A stretch of 12,952 nt of DNA, taken from the NCBI GenBank assembly GCA_009936675.1, contig JAACDY010000195.1:1-12952 (forward strand), written 5' to 3'. Position numbers and translations under genes: made by a program. Below the pieces are notes generated by a model, which was given only the letters and a program-made list of their open reading frames with translations, searched no databases and was not told the origin of the DNA. Source of the stretch: Bacteroidota bacterium. Lineage in GTDB: Bacteria; Bacteroidota; Bacteroidia; Flavobacteriales; Flavobacteriaceae. How positions within the stretch are numbered: the stretch's first letter is position 1; the number at the start of each line of letters is the position of its first letter. Below, piece by piece: positions 1-7,048 of this stretch.

Positions 1-671
1 ATATCCCCCACGATGGTGATATAGGCATTTTGAGCGTAGAAGTTTTTCTGATACAATTGATGGAGATCATCTATAGAAACCCTTTTTACACTTTCCTCGG
101 AAACGTATTCGCCATAGGGATGATCTTTGCCGTAAGAAAGGAGGTTTTCGACCCTGCGAGCTGCAGTTTTTACGTCTTTTTCACTGGATTTCAAACCTTC
201 CAGGGTTTTGTCCACTTCTTTTTGGAACTCTTCTTCCAGAAAATGGGGATGAAGGGCAGCATCTGCCATCATTTCAAAAACTCTGGGAAAATAGCGTTTT
301 AATGCACTGGCATATCCTCCTTGGGAACTTAGCCCCAGACGGGCACCCATAAAATCTACTTCTTCGTCAAAATCATCTTTTGGAATGTTTTTTGATCCTT
401 TTCCCATCATACTGCTCAGCAGTCTGGACAAGCCTGCTTTTTCTCCTTCTACGGCAAGGGGGTTATCGATACTCAGGGAGACAGATACTTGAGGCAATTT
501 GTGATTTTCTACCACCATAAGGGTCAGACCACTTTTGAACTGGTGCTCTTTGGGTGTTCCAAAGTTAATTTCGGGAGCAGGACCGGGTTGGGGCTGAAAG
601 GATCGATCAACTTGTGCTTGTGCATTGCTCAAAAAACCAACGCAAACGAATAATATTAGGGCTCTCATCAT
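1..671 (-). CDS. M16 family peptidase-like protein, non-catalytic subunit (partial, 3' end outside window)
   Basis: The first 223 codons are visible; the gene runs off the left edge. The start has a hydrophobic signal peptide (about residues 1-19, ending near NAQAQ), so the protein is probably periplasmic or outer-membrane facing. The body has the M16 (pitrilysin/processing peptidase) fold pattern: a strand with LMVVENHKLPQVSVSL (about 51-66), then GLSRLLSSMMGKGSKNIPK (about 80-98). This aligns with the neighbour's GFAHFFEHLLFEGTQNIPK, with R83, S86 and S87 in place of the zinc-binding H, E and H. It is therefore read as the inactive partner of an active/inactive M16 pair, a known arrangement in bacteria. 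Two ATGs lie back to back (671 and 668). The first overlaps the TGA of the upstream gene as ATGATGA, which points to translational coupling. The product and pairing are inferred from motif alignment; the C-terminal half cannot be seen. Confidence 0.88.
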   Translation of the reverse strand, partial: MMRALILFVCVGFLSNAQAQVDRSFQPQPGPAPEINFGTPKEHQFKSGLTLMVVENHKLPQVSVSLSIDNPLAVEGEKAGLSRLLSSMMGKGSKNIPKDDFDEEVDFMGARLGLSSQGGYASALKRYFPRVFEMMADAALHPHFLEEEFQKEVDKTLEGLKSSEKDVKTAARRVENLLSYGKDHPYGEYVSEESVKRVSIDDLHQLYQKNFYAQNAYITIVGD

Positions 672-1999
672 TTTTCTTCTTTTTGGGGTTCGGGTAAATA
701 GTGTAATTCCAGTCGCTGGTTGGGGTTGAGGTATTTTTGCGCAACCTTGCGAATTTCTTCTCTACTGATTGATTTGTAAATATCCAACTCTTTATTGATC
801 AGGTTGGTGTCTCCATCGTAAAAGACATAATATTCTGCCAGTGAATTGGCGATCCCCTCTATGGTAGAATTAGAGTTGACAAATTCAGATTCAAACTGAT
901 TCTGCAATTTTTGGTAGTCTTTTTCGGAGATCAATTCTTTTTGAATCTTTAATACTTCCTCGTCAATTTCAGTGATTAAAGTTTCCAAGGTCGTCTCTCC
1001 TAGTGGCAAACTCAATATCACATAGGTGCTATAGTCCTCGTCGTTCAGATTAAAAGCAGCAACCTGAAGTGACATTTTCTGTTCATCCACCAGTTTTTTA
1101 TAGAGTTTTGAACTTTTCCCTTGACTGAGATAGGTCGAAATCACGTCGAGTACTCTGGCGTCTCTGGAATTTCGTCCTGGAGTTCTATAGGCCAGAAAAA
1201 CAGCGGGGATTTGAATATTGGGATCAAACGTTTCCGCTTTGATCGTCTCGGTTATGGGCGATTCTTTGGGAAAGTTTCGTTGAATTTCGGGACCTCTGGG
1301 GACGGGTCCAAAGTAGTCTTTAATCCATTTCTTGGCTTGTGGTATGTCGATGTCACCCGCAACGGTCAAAGTGGCATTGTTGGGGATATAGTATTTTTTA
1401 TTGAAGGCCATAAACTCCTCAAGGGTGGCGGCATCCAGGTGTTCCATTTTTCCAATGGTCGTTCGGCTGTATGGATGCAATTTGTACAAATAGGATTTGA
1501 CTTCTTCATTCCATTTACCATAGGGACTGTTGTCGTAGCGCATACGTTTTTCCTCTTTGACCACCTCGTTTTGGGTGTCAACACCCGTTTGATCGATGAT
1601 GGGATGCAGCATGCGTTCGGATTCCATCCAAAGGCCAAGCTTGAGATTATTGGAAGGAAAATTCTCATAGTAGTAAGTAAAATCATTGGTGGTATAGGCA
1701 TTGTTGGAACCGCCGTTTCCAGTAACAATACTGAACCATTTTCCTTTGGGAATGTTTTGGGTACCTTCGAACAAAAGGTGTTCAAAAAAATGAGCAAAAC
1801 CGGTTCTCTCCGGATTTTCGTCTTTTGAACCCACATGGTATAAAACGGCAGTCGTGACAATAGGTACTGAATTGTCTTGATGTAATATTACATGAAGACC
1901 GTTGTCGAGATCGTATTCTTCAAAGGCTACTTTTTGAGCATAAATGGACTGACAGCCGATCAATATGCTGGCGAAAATGCTGAGGTTAAGTTTTTTCAT
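668..1999 (-). CDS. M16 family zinc metallopeptidase, catalytic subunit
   Basis: A 443-residue secreted zinc peptidase of the M16B type (about 400-450 residues, two repeated alpha/beta halves). The inverted zinc motif HFFEH is at residues 70-74. The distal glutamate is most likely E150 in NEVVKEEKRMR, about 76 residues downstream as the family expects. The N-terminus MKKLNLSIFASILIGCQSIYAQ is a signal peptide. Cleavage after YA (residue 21) fits signal peptidase I, but LIGC at 13-16 could also be read as a lipobox with C16 as the lipidated residue. The second half (about 245-430) carries the YRTPG segment often seen in this family. The stop overlaps the start of the next M16 gene, which lacks the motif, so the two products probably form one heterodimer that degrades peptides in the periplasm or at the outer membrane. 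The physiological substrate cannot be told. Confidence 0.93.
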   Translation of the reverse strand: MKKLNLSIFASILIGCQSIYAQKVAFEEYDLDNGLHVILHQDNSVPIVTTAVLYHVGSKDENPERTGFAHFFEHLLFEGTQNIPKGKWFSIVTGNGGSNNAYTTNDFTYYYENFPSNNLKLGLWMESERMLHPIIDQTGVDTQNEVVKEEKRMRYDNSPYGKWNEEVKSYLYKLHPYSRTTIGKMEHLDAATLEEFMAFNKKYYIPNNATLTVAGDIDIPQAKKWIKDYFGPVPRGPEIQRNFPKESPITETIKAETFDPNIQIPAVFLAYRTPGRNSRDARVLDVISTYLSQGKSSKLYKKLVDEQKMSLQVAAFNLNDEDYSTYVILSLPLGETTLETLITEIDEEVLKIQKELISEKDYQKLQNQFESEFVNSNSTIEGIANSLAEYYVFYDGDTNLINKELDIYKSISREEIRKVAQKYLNPNQRLELHYLPEPQKEEK

Positions 2000-2202
2000 A
2001 TTACAGTTGAGGTTTAATTTATTCCAATTTAGTAAATTACGATTTATTAGTTCTGAAAAACGAATAATTTTTTAAAAGACAATCCTATGGAAGCCCACTT
2101 ATAACGGCTTATAAAAAAAATGCTATTCCACAAATACTTACCTAGCTTGATGCTCTTAGTTATATTTTAAACCTCAAATCCAATCACTAAAAAATTATTA
2201 AA

Positions 2203-2859
2203 ATGAAATACAAAATTTTTGTCTCAATATTATTTTTTCACCACTTCTTGTCAGGACAGGTGTATAGTTTTACAAGCCAAGAAAATGGTCAGCAGATAGA
2301 ACATCGGGTGTTGATGGATAAGGAGTATTTTGTGGAAACTCAATTTACTTCCAACCCCAATCAGTTCATCAAAACCCTTGGGGGTTTTTATCAAAAAAAG
2401 GGCAACGAGCTTTTGGTGGCCTTGGAGTTTAACTCCAATTTTTCCAAAGACAGTCTAAAAAATATTGTGATCAACAATCAAGATCAATGGCAAAAAATTT
2501 CCAAGAATACGCTACCGCTTCAAGGGAAGTGGCTGATGGCGGGAAGGGTCAAAGGCGACCAAGAACAAAGAAGGGATACTAGCCGACCCAGAAAGACGAT
2601 GAAAATATTGGTAGATGGATATTTCCAGTGGATTGCCTTTAATACGGCGAGCTTTTCTTTTCATGGAACAGGGGGTGGAGGTTATACTGCAGTAGATGGA
2701 ACTTACACCGAAACCATTGATTATTTCTCAAGGGACAACAGTAAAGTAGGGATTTCACTGGGTTTTGAATATGTAAAAAAAGGAATGGATTGGCATCACC
2801 AGGGGTTCAGCAGTAAAGGGGATCCCTTGCACGAAATATGGACTTACAGAACACCATAG
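2203..2859 (+). CDS. Secreted lipocalin-like protein of unknown function
   Basis: A 218-residue protein with a signal peptide (about residues 1-18, FLSG before QVYSF). The C-terminal half (about 107-216) starts with LQGKWLMAGRVKGD and continues with ILVDGYFQWIAFNT, FHGTGGGGYTAVDGTYTETIDYF and FEYVKKGMDWHHQG. This order of a W-containing first strand, a 'F-x-W' strand, GGGGYT and a YTE-type strand resembles the small lipocalin-like barrels common as secreted Bacteroidota proteins (DUF4488-like). That resemblance is from memory of the pattern, not a search. The N-terminal part (about 25-100) looks like a separate region with the short motif TLGGFYQKKGNELLVALEFNSN. No catalytic residues are recognisable. 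The ATG at 2203 follows an A-rich leader without a Shine-Dalgarno sequence, normal for this phylum. The transporter gene starts three bases after the stop, so the two are almost certainly co-transcribed. Confidence 0.78.
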   Translation: MKYKIFVSILFFHHFLSGQVYSFTSQENGQQIEHRVLMDKEYFVETQFTSNPNQFIKTLGGFYQKKGNELLVALEFNSNFSKDSLKNIVINNQDQWQKISKNTLPLQGKWLMAGRVKGDQEQRRDTSRPRKTMKILVDGYFQWIAFNTASFSFHGTGGGGYTAVDGTYTETIDYFSRDNSKVGISLGFEYVKKGMDWHHQGFSSKGDPLHEIWTYRTP

Positions 2860-2862
2860 CCT

Positions 2863-3816
2863 TTGCGTATATTCAACCACATCCCTGCTGCTTTTCCTTG
2901 GATTGTTTTGTCGGCCTCTTGTTTGGCGCTGTACCATCCACCTCTTTTTATTTGGTTTTCCGGAAATTGGATAACCCTCGGATTGGGAGGCATAATGTTG
3001 GGAATGGGTTTGACCTTGCGATTGGAGGACTTCCAAAGGGTAACCCAAACCCCAAGATGGGTAATCACGGGTTTACTTTTGCAGTTTATGGTCATGCCTT
3101 TTTTGGGTTGGTTTTTAGGAAAAGCGTTTGACTTGCCTCCTTTTTTTGCGGTAGGATTGATTTTGGTCTCAAGCTGTCCCGGGGGAACGGCTTCCAATGT
3201 GATCGTATTTTTGTCCCGATCCAATTTGGCATTATCGGTTAGCATGACAGCGCTTTCGACCATGGCCGCCATTGTGATGACCCCATTGTTGACCAGCAGT
3301 CTCTCGGGCAATGAAATTGATGTGGATGCTTTGGGATTGTTTTACAGCACGCTCAAGGTGGTCTTGGTTCCTGTTGTCCTGGGGGTAGTTCTCAATGCCC
3401 GATTGCCCCGTTACACCCAAAAGATTCAATTTTATTCTCCATCTGTGGCCGTCCTGCTGATTACACTGATCGTGGCCAGTATCATTGGACAAGGTAAAGA
3501 TATCATCCTCGGCTCTGGGCTTTCACTAATTTTATCGATTATGATTCTTCATTTGGCAGGATTTATCTTAGGCTATTTTTTTAGTAAAATTTTATTGAAA
3601 GACGAAGCCGTCAGCAGAACCATTTCGGTGGAAGTGGGAATGCAAAACTCTGGCTTGGGCGTGGTTTTGGCCAAAGAGAATTTTGTCAACCCTGCAGTGG
3701 CCATTCCAGCGGCCATTTCCAGTTTGATTCACTCCCTTTATGGGAGTATTTTCGTTGCCCTTTTCAGCACCAGATCTGTCGAACCATCTTTGGAAAAGAA
3801 TTCTGAAATCCGATAG
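2863..3816 (+). CDS. Bile acid:sodium symporter (BASS) family transporter
   Basis: A 317-residue integral inner-membrane protein made of about nine to ten hydrophobic segments, as in the BASS/SBF family (about 300-330 residues). Diagnostic motifs are IMLGMGLTLRLEDF (about 44-57), SSCPGGTASNVIVFLSRSNLALSV (about 103-127, in the first crossover region) and ISVEVGMQNSGLGVVLA (about 254-270, in the second). Members move organic anions with sodium: bile acids in animals, and pyruvate or pantothenate-type acids in plants and bacteria. The substrate here cannot be assigned. The start is TTG, three bases after the previous stop. The next in-frame ATG lies inside the conserved IMLGMG segment and would delete the first membrane segment, so TTG is preferred. 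The short charged tail after about residue 303 is typical. The SGNH hydrolase gene follows after 52 bases, and the same transcript is likely. Confidence 0.92.
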   Translation: MRIFNHIPAAFPWIVLSASCLALYHPPLFIWFSGNWITLGLGGIMLGMGLTLRLEDFQRVTQTPRWVITGLLLQFMVMPFLGWFLGKAFDLPPFFAVGLILVSSCPGGTASNVIVFLSRSNLALSVSMTALSTMAAIVMTPLLTSSLSGNEIDVDALGLFYSTLKVVLVPVVLGVVLNARLPRYTQKIQFYSPSVAVLLITLIVASIIGQGKDIILGSGLSLILSIMILHLAGFILGYFFSKILLKDEAVSRTISVEVGMQNSGLGVVLAKENFVNPAVAIPAAISSLIHSLYGSIFVALFSTRSVEPSLEKNSEIR

Positions 3817-3868
3817 AGGGAATCATCGTATATTGAATAAAAATTCATTAATAAACCAAAAACAACTC

Positions 3869-4996
3869 ATGAAAACAAAGCATTACAGCCGACGTCAATT
3901 TACTACTCACCTATTCGGAGGGGCAATTGCTATGGGTATTTCTCCGATGCTAATTGCTCAAAAATCCACCCTGCCGAAAGAGGAAATAGATTGGTATAAT
4001 GCAAAAGAGTTGGGAATAGAGGGAAAAGGTTGGACAGATACCAAAAGATATTTTGACCGATTTCCTTCCAAAGCAGAAGGAATGGTTCGTGAAGCGGTAT
4101 GGAATCTTTCACGTCATTCTGCTGGTATGTGTATGCGTTTTGTGTCGGATTCTCCCAATATATATGTTCGCTATAGCTTATTTTTGGATCGGTTGGCTAT
4201 GCCCCATATGCCTGCCACAGGAGTAAGTGGTTTGGATTTGTATGCCAACGATGGTAACGGAATAGACCGTTGGGCCGGAGTGGTATTTCCCGACAAAAAG
4301 GAAATAGAAACTATCATTGCTGAAAATCTCAGTCCTGGATCTCGCCGCTATACACTCTATTTACCCTTGTACAATGGAGTAGAGTCATTGGAAGTAGGTG
4401 TCCCCAAAGGGGAATCTTTTGAGGCACTAGCACCCCGCAAGGAGAAACCCATTCTTTTTTATGGGACTTCCATAATGCACGGTGCTTGTGCATCGCGACC
4501 CGGGATGGCTTTCCCCGCCATTCTGGGGAGGAGGTTGAGTCGTCCGACCCTGAACTTGGGATTTTCTGGTAATGGACTAATGGAGATTGAGGTTGCCACT
4601 TTGTTAGCCGAGCAGGATCCTTGTGCCTATGTGATCGACTGTCTGCCCAATATGAATGAAACAACAGTTTCGGAACGAACGGTTCCCTTGGTTAAAAAAT
4701 TGAGAGCGACACACGATAAAACCCCAATATTATTAGTGGAAGACCGGAGTTTTACCAATTCTGAATTTTTTCCTCATAGGAAAACACACCACCAAAAAAG
4801 TCGAGCAGCACTCAAAAAAGCGTACGCTGAATTGACCGATGCGGGAGTAGGGAATCTCTATTATTTGGATGGAGATTATCTATTGGGTGAAGATGGTGAA
4901 GGAGCAACAGACGGCTCTCACCCAAGTGATCTTGGAATGCTCCGCTATGCCGATGCCTATGAACCCGTGTTGAGGGCAATACTCAAGCAGTTTTAA
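3869..4996 (+). CDS. Tat-exported SGNH/GDSL-family hydrolase
   Basis: A 375-residue predicted periplasmic esterase. The start ATG at 3869 is chosen because it begins a Tat-type signal peptide (SRRQF at 7-11, hydrophobic stretch to about residue 30, LIAQ). The open frame continues 43 codons upstream into the transporter gene, but that part is not protein-like. An N-terminal beta-sandwich region (about 40-190) is followed by the SGNH domain. Block I is FYGTSIMHGACASRPG with nucleophile S201, the block II glycine is in GFSGNG (231-236), the block III Asn is in CLPNMN (N261), and block V is DGSHPSD with D348 and H351. Thus all four SGNH positions are present. The arrangement of an N-terminal all-beta domain plus a GDSL_3-type domain is common in Bacteroidota and is often tied to deacetylation of glycans. 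The actual ester substrate is unknown. Confidence 0.9.
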   Translation: MKTKHYSRRQFTTHLFGGAIAMGISPMLIAQKSTLPKEEIDWYNAKELGIEGKGWTDTKRYFDRFPSKAEGMVREAVWNLSRHSAGMCMRFVSDSPNIYVRYSLFLDRLAMPHMPATGVSGLDLYANDGNGIDRWAGVVFPDKKEIETIIAENLSPGSRRYTLYLPLYNGVESLEVGVPKGESFEALAPRKEKPILFYGTSIMHGACASRPGMAFPAILGRRLSRPTLNLGFSGNGLMEIEVATLLAEQDPCAYVIDCLPNMNETTVSERTVPLVKKLRATHDKTPILLVEDRSFTNSEFFPHRKTHHQKSRAALKKAYAELTDAGVGNLYYLDGDYLLGEDGEGATDGSHPSDLGMLRYADAYEPVLRAILKQF

Positions 4997-5138
4997 AAGC
5001 TGAGTTTAAAGTAAAATGATTAATTTTATTAGATAAATGCGCAAAGGTTTAGTTTGTAAATTATTTCTAAATTTTGATGAGCACACTAAAGTTAGAAAAG
5101 GGGTATTAAGATCATAGAATACTTAAAAGAATAGAGAT

Positions 5139-5507
5139 ATGATAAAAAAAACAACTTGGCGTCCTTTACCGGATTTTTTGACCATAAAGGATAGTAAGAT
5201 CGAAGGCTTGGGTGTTTTTGCTACTCGGGATTTACCCAAAGGTTTTGATTTGGGCATCTCTCATATTTTCGACGAGCGTTTTCCAGATGGATATATCCGA
5301 CTGCCATTGGGGGGTTTTATCAATCATCACGAAATCCCGAATTGCAAAGCAATTGTTGCCAAAGCGGATAAGGAAATGGGAAAATTAAGACATATCCGGA
5401 TTGAGGCTCTTGAATCTATTGCGGAAGGTCAAGAAATTACCATAAAATACATCATCAATAAATTGGACAACCCCAATTGGGAGTTCGAATACGAAATTTC
5501 TCAGTAG
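5139..5507 (+). CDS. Small stand-alone SET-domain protein (predicted protein-lysine methyltransferase)
   Basis: A 122-residue cytoplasmic protein consisting almost wholly of a SET domain. IEGLGVFATRDLPKG (21-35) is the N-terminal SAM-site strand, GGFINHHEIPNC (58-69) is the N-H-x-x-x-P-N-C motif that forms the pseudoknot and binds SAM, and EGQEITIKYIINK (96-108) carries the expected catalytic tyrosine (Y104). There is no pre-SET or cysteine-rich post-SET region, which is usual for short bacterial versions. SET proteins transfer a methyl group from SAM to a lysine side chain; the target in this organism is unknown. The gene is separated by 142 bases from the hydrolase upstream and may have its own promoter, although none could be identified with confidence. 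The ATG follows an AT-rich leader ending in GAGAT. Family assignment is secure; activity is inferred. Confidence 0.85.
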   Translation: MIKKTTWRPLPDFLTIKDSKIEGLGVFATRDLPKGFDLGISHIFDERFPDGYIRLPLGGFINHHEIPNCKAIVAKADKEMGKLRHIRIEALESIAEGQEITIKYIINKLDNPNWEFEYEISQ

Positions 5508-5525
5508 ATTTTTTCTTTACTTTCC

Positions 5526-5558
5526 AAAAAAAACCCGCCAAGTGTTAACTACAGCGGG
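5526..5558 (-). terminator. Intrinsic terminator, hairpin plus T8, minus strand
   Basis: Read on the minus strand, CCCGC (5558-5554) and GCGGG (5538-5534) form a five-pair GC-only stem around a 15-base loop containing GTTAAC. It is followed directly by eight T (5533-5526). The T run lies only on the minus-strand side, so it stops leftward transcription. It is more than 300 bases past the glycosyltransferase stop, which makes it a better end for a short transcript starting near 5600 than for that gene. Confidence 0.65.
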
Positions 5559-5600
5559 CAAACCAATTAAACAAACAAAAATGAAGCTTATTAAAGTCTC
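5526..5600 (-). ncRNA. Candidate small RNA of about 70-75 nt
   Basis: A leftward transcript is predicted between a -7-like box at 5612-5605 and the hairpin/T8 terminator at 5558-5526. The start is placed near 5598-5600 from the usual distance between -7 box and start in Bacteroidota. The transcript would have a U-rich single-stranded 5' half (about 5592-5559) and the GC stem at its 3' end, a common layout for regulatory RNAs. A reading frame overlaps it on the same strand (5618-5517, 33 codons), but its ATG lies upstream of the predicted start of transcription. The small-RNA reading is inference from signal geometry; no known RNA family is recognised. Confidence 0.4.
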
Positions 5601-5604
5601 ACCA

Positions 5605-5662
5605 TAAAGGTACTTCATGATATGTTAAAGAATTGGTAAAGGGAGGTTAAATGGAAGTTAAA
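5605..5662 (-). promoter_or_regulatory. Four 11-bp-phased TTTAAC repeats upstream of a -7-like box (response-regulator-type promoter)
   Basis: On the minus strand the hexamers TTTAAC (5662-5657), TTTAAC (5651-5646), TTTACC (5640-5635) and TTTAAC (5629-5624) start exactly 11 bp apart. Eleven bases after the last repeat comes TACCTTTA (5612-5605), matching the Bacteroidota -7 element TAnnTTTG at seven of eight positions. No TTTG -33 element is present at the right distance; the repeats sit there instead. Direct repeats of 11-bp period placed just upstream of the -10/-7 box are the arrangement used by PhoB/OmpR-type response regulators, and the hexamer resembles the TTAACA box of Bacillus PhoP. 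The repeats and spacing are seen directly; the regulator class is inferred. Confidence 0.55.
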
Positions 5663-5859
5663 TATGATCTTAAAAAAAAGGTCACCTTCGCAGATGCCCC
5701 TCTATTAACCATAAATCAATTCAAAGAATGAATCAAGATTTTGAAAATTAAGTATAAAAAGTGCCATCCCAATGCAAATGACTTTTTTTTATAAAAAAAA
5801 CATTGTTTTAAAGAAAATTATCTTTTAAAAGGCAAAAAATTATTTACTAAAGAATTGAA

Positions 5860-6951
5860 CTAAGAAATAGCGTTGTTTAAGAAACCAATCCATTTTTTTT
5901 CAAAAAGTTCAGGTTTTAGCATTTTGTAGAGTTCTTCCAATTTTTCTGTGTCCTTTGCTAATTTTCTGTGTTTGGTATAATCAATAGCATTGGGGAAAAA
6001 TGCATTGAGATTGACTGCCATACACTTATTAGGAATTTCAGTGTGCCAGCCCGAAGGATCAATCAAGGGAGAAAAAACAGCAAAGGTGGGTTTGTTCAGC
6101 GCTTTGGCAATGTTGATGGCTCCTCCCTCATTGCCTACTGCGGCAATACAGTGATAGGCGGTAGCCATATAATCCCTTAACGAATTTGGAGTCAAAGATT
6201 TCATTACTGCTTTTTGGGTAGTGGGTTGTAGTTGATTGATCAATAGGTCAATTAATCCCTCCTGATCGGGTCGATAATTGAGAATGAATGGGAGATTTGT
6301 GGTTCGAAAGGCAGTATCCATCAATTGCGCCATATATTCAAAAGGATAGGTTTTGTTTTTACTGCTTCCCAAGGCTGAGACCATGATGGCCTTTTTCCCT
6401 TTTCCCAGAACAGCATCCAATCGTTCTCTACTGATTTCAATTTCCTCTGGGGTCAGATGAATTTCCACCTCACTATTTTTTGGAAAATCCCCCATGATGG
6501 GTGTTAACAATCGAAACCTATTTTTTATAGACAATTGAAGACCATCATCCTGAACTTTTAAAACCTTGATCTCTTTGTCATAAACCAAGGGGGAGAGGGC
6601 TTTCTTATAACCAATTTTTTGAGCAGCAGGAGTGAATAGGCATATCAAATAGCTCTCCAGTTTTCCATAGGCATCAATGATGCAATCATATTTTTGCCTA
6701 CGGCAATGGAGTAAGAATTGGAAAAGTCCAAATTTATCTTTTTTGAAATGATCTTCAAAAACGACGACTCCGTCTATGTAGGGGTTATGCCGAATAACGT
6801 CTAAGGTGTGTCGGTTGGCCATATAATCAACATGTACATTGGGGTTCCACAACTTGAGATTTTTACACAACAAACTACTGATGAGCACATCCCCAATCAT
6901 TTTTTGTTGAATGACTAATATTCGCCTTCCATCTGATTTATTTTTTTCCAT
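5860..6951 (-). CDS. Glycosyltransferase family 9 (heptosyltransferase-like) protein
   Basis: A 363-residue cytoplasmic, membrane-associated glycosyltransferase of the ADP-heptose:LPS heptosyltransferase family (GT9, GT-B fold, usual length 320-370). The N-terminal domain starts with RILVIQQKMIGDVLISSLLCKNL, where G20-D21 matches the conserved GD of the family. It goes on with VDYMANRHTLDVIRHNPYIDGVVVF (about 41-65) and YDCIIDAYGKLES. The C-terminal domain has VSALGSSKNKTYPFEYMAQLMD (about 191-212, the nucleotide-sugar domain start) and GNEGGAINIAKALNKPTFAVFSPLIDPSGW (about 273-302, the family's donor-binding loop). It probably adds a sugar to the lipid A core or another surface glycan. Donor and acceptor are not readable, and in this phylum GT9 enzymes need not use heptose. 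It is the last gene of a set with a GT2 enzyme and a methyltransferase, after a 97-base gap. Confidence 0.9.
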   Translation of the reverse strand: MEKNKSDGRRILVIQQKMIGDVLISSLLCKNLKLWNPNVHVDYMANRHTLDVIRHNPYIDGVVVFEDHFKKDKFGLFQFLLHCRRQKYDCIIDAYGKLESYLICLFTPAAQKIGYKKALSPLVYDKEIKVLKVQDDGLQLSIKNRFRLLTPIMGDFPKNSEVEIHLTPEEIEISRERLDAVLGKGKKAIMVSALGSSKNKTYPFEYMAQLMDTAFRTTNLPFILNYRPDQEGLIDLLINQLQPTTQKAVMKSLTPNSLRDYMATAYHCIAAVGNEGGAINIAKALNKPTFAVFSPLIDPSGWHTEIPNKCMAVNLNAFFPNAIDYTKHRKLAKDTEKLEELYKMLKPELFEKKWIGFLNNAIS

Positions 6952-7048
6952 AACCAGTAAAATTAGTTAAAGGTAATATTTCATCTATATTATTTCTAAC
7001 CATTGATTTGACTCAAAGGGATAGATCGATATGTGATGTTTGCAATCC

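Larger units (their letters stand above)
5508..5859. other. 352-base intergenic region between convergent SET and GT9 genes
   Basis: No convincing protein gene of normal size lies here. The left half (5526-5662) holds the phased direct repeats, -7-like box and hairpin described in separate entries, all readable on the minus strand. The right half (about 5663-5859) is very AT-rich, with several A or T runs (for example near 5672-5680 and 5783-5800). I see no clear promoter, stable hairpin or gene in it, and no intrinsic terminator close to the end of the glycosyltransferase gene. Confidence 0.7.

Noticed and set aside
1121..1828. Long plus-strand open frame opposite the M16 peptidase gene.
   Set aside because: It lies antisense to a gene with clear family motifs, shows no domain of its own, and follows from the codon use of the real gene.
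3740..3868. Longer start for the SGNH hydrolase, 43 codons upstream.
   Set aside because: Most of it overlaps the end of the transporter gene in another frame, and it would bury the Tat signal that begins at 3869.
5526..5560. GTTAAC within the hairpin loop, considered as an integron attC-type core site.
   Set aside because: The flanking bases do not fit the paired core sequences of attC, and no integrase or cassette array is present.
5581..5607. A plus-strand eight-codon frame (MKLIKVSP) after an A-rich leader and the GC hairpin, resembling a leader peptide with attenuator.
   Set aside because: No gene follows on the plus strand for it to control, and the T run beside the hairpin is on the minus-strand side only.
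5651..5731. A 26-codon plus-strand reading frame with GGGAGG just before its ATG.
   Set aside because: The apparent ribosome site and start lie inside the phased repeats, Bacteroidota rarely use such sites, and the peptide shows no recognisable feature. Chance is the simpler explanation.
5663..5859. Search for a terminator just after the GT9 stop.
   Set aside because: Only weak AT palindromes such as CTTTTAAAAG are present; none has a GC stem with a T run.
6952..7048. Possible promoter for the GT9 gene (TTG, 21 bases, TCCCTTTG on the minus strand).
   Set aside because: The -7 box lacks the conserved TA start and the spacing is long; co-transcription with the upstream genes is as likely.
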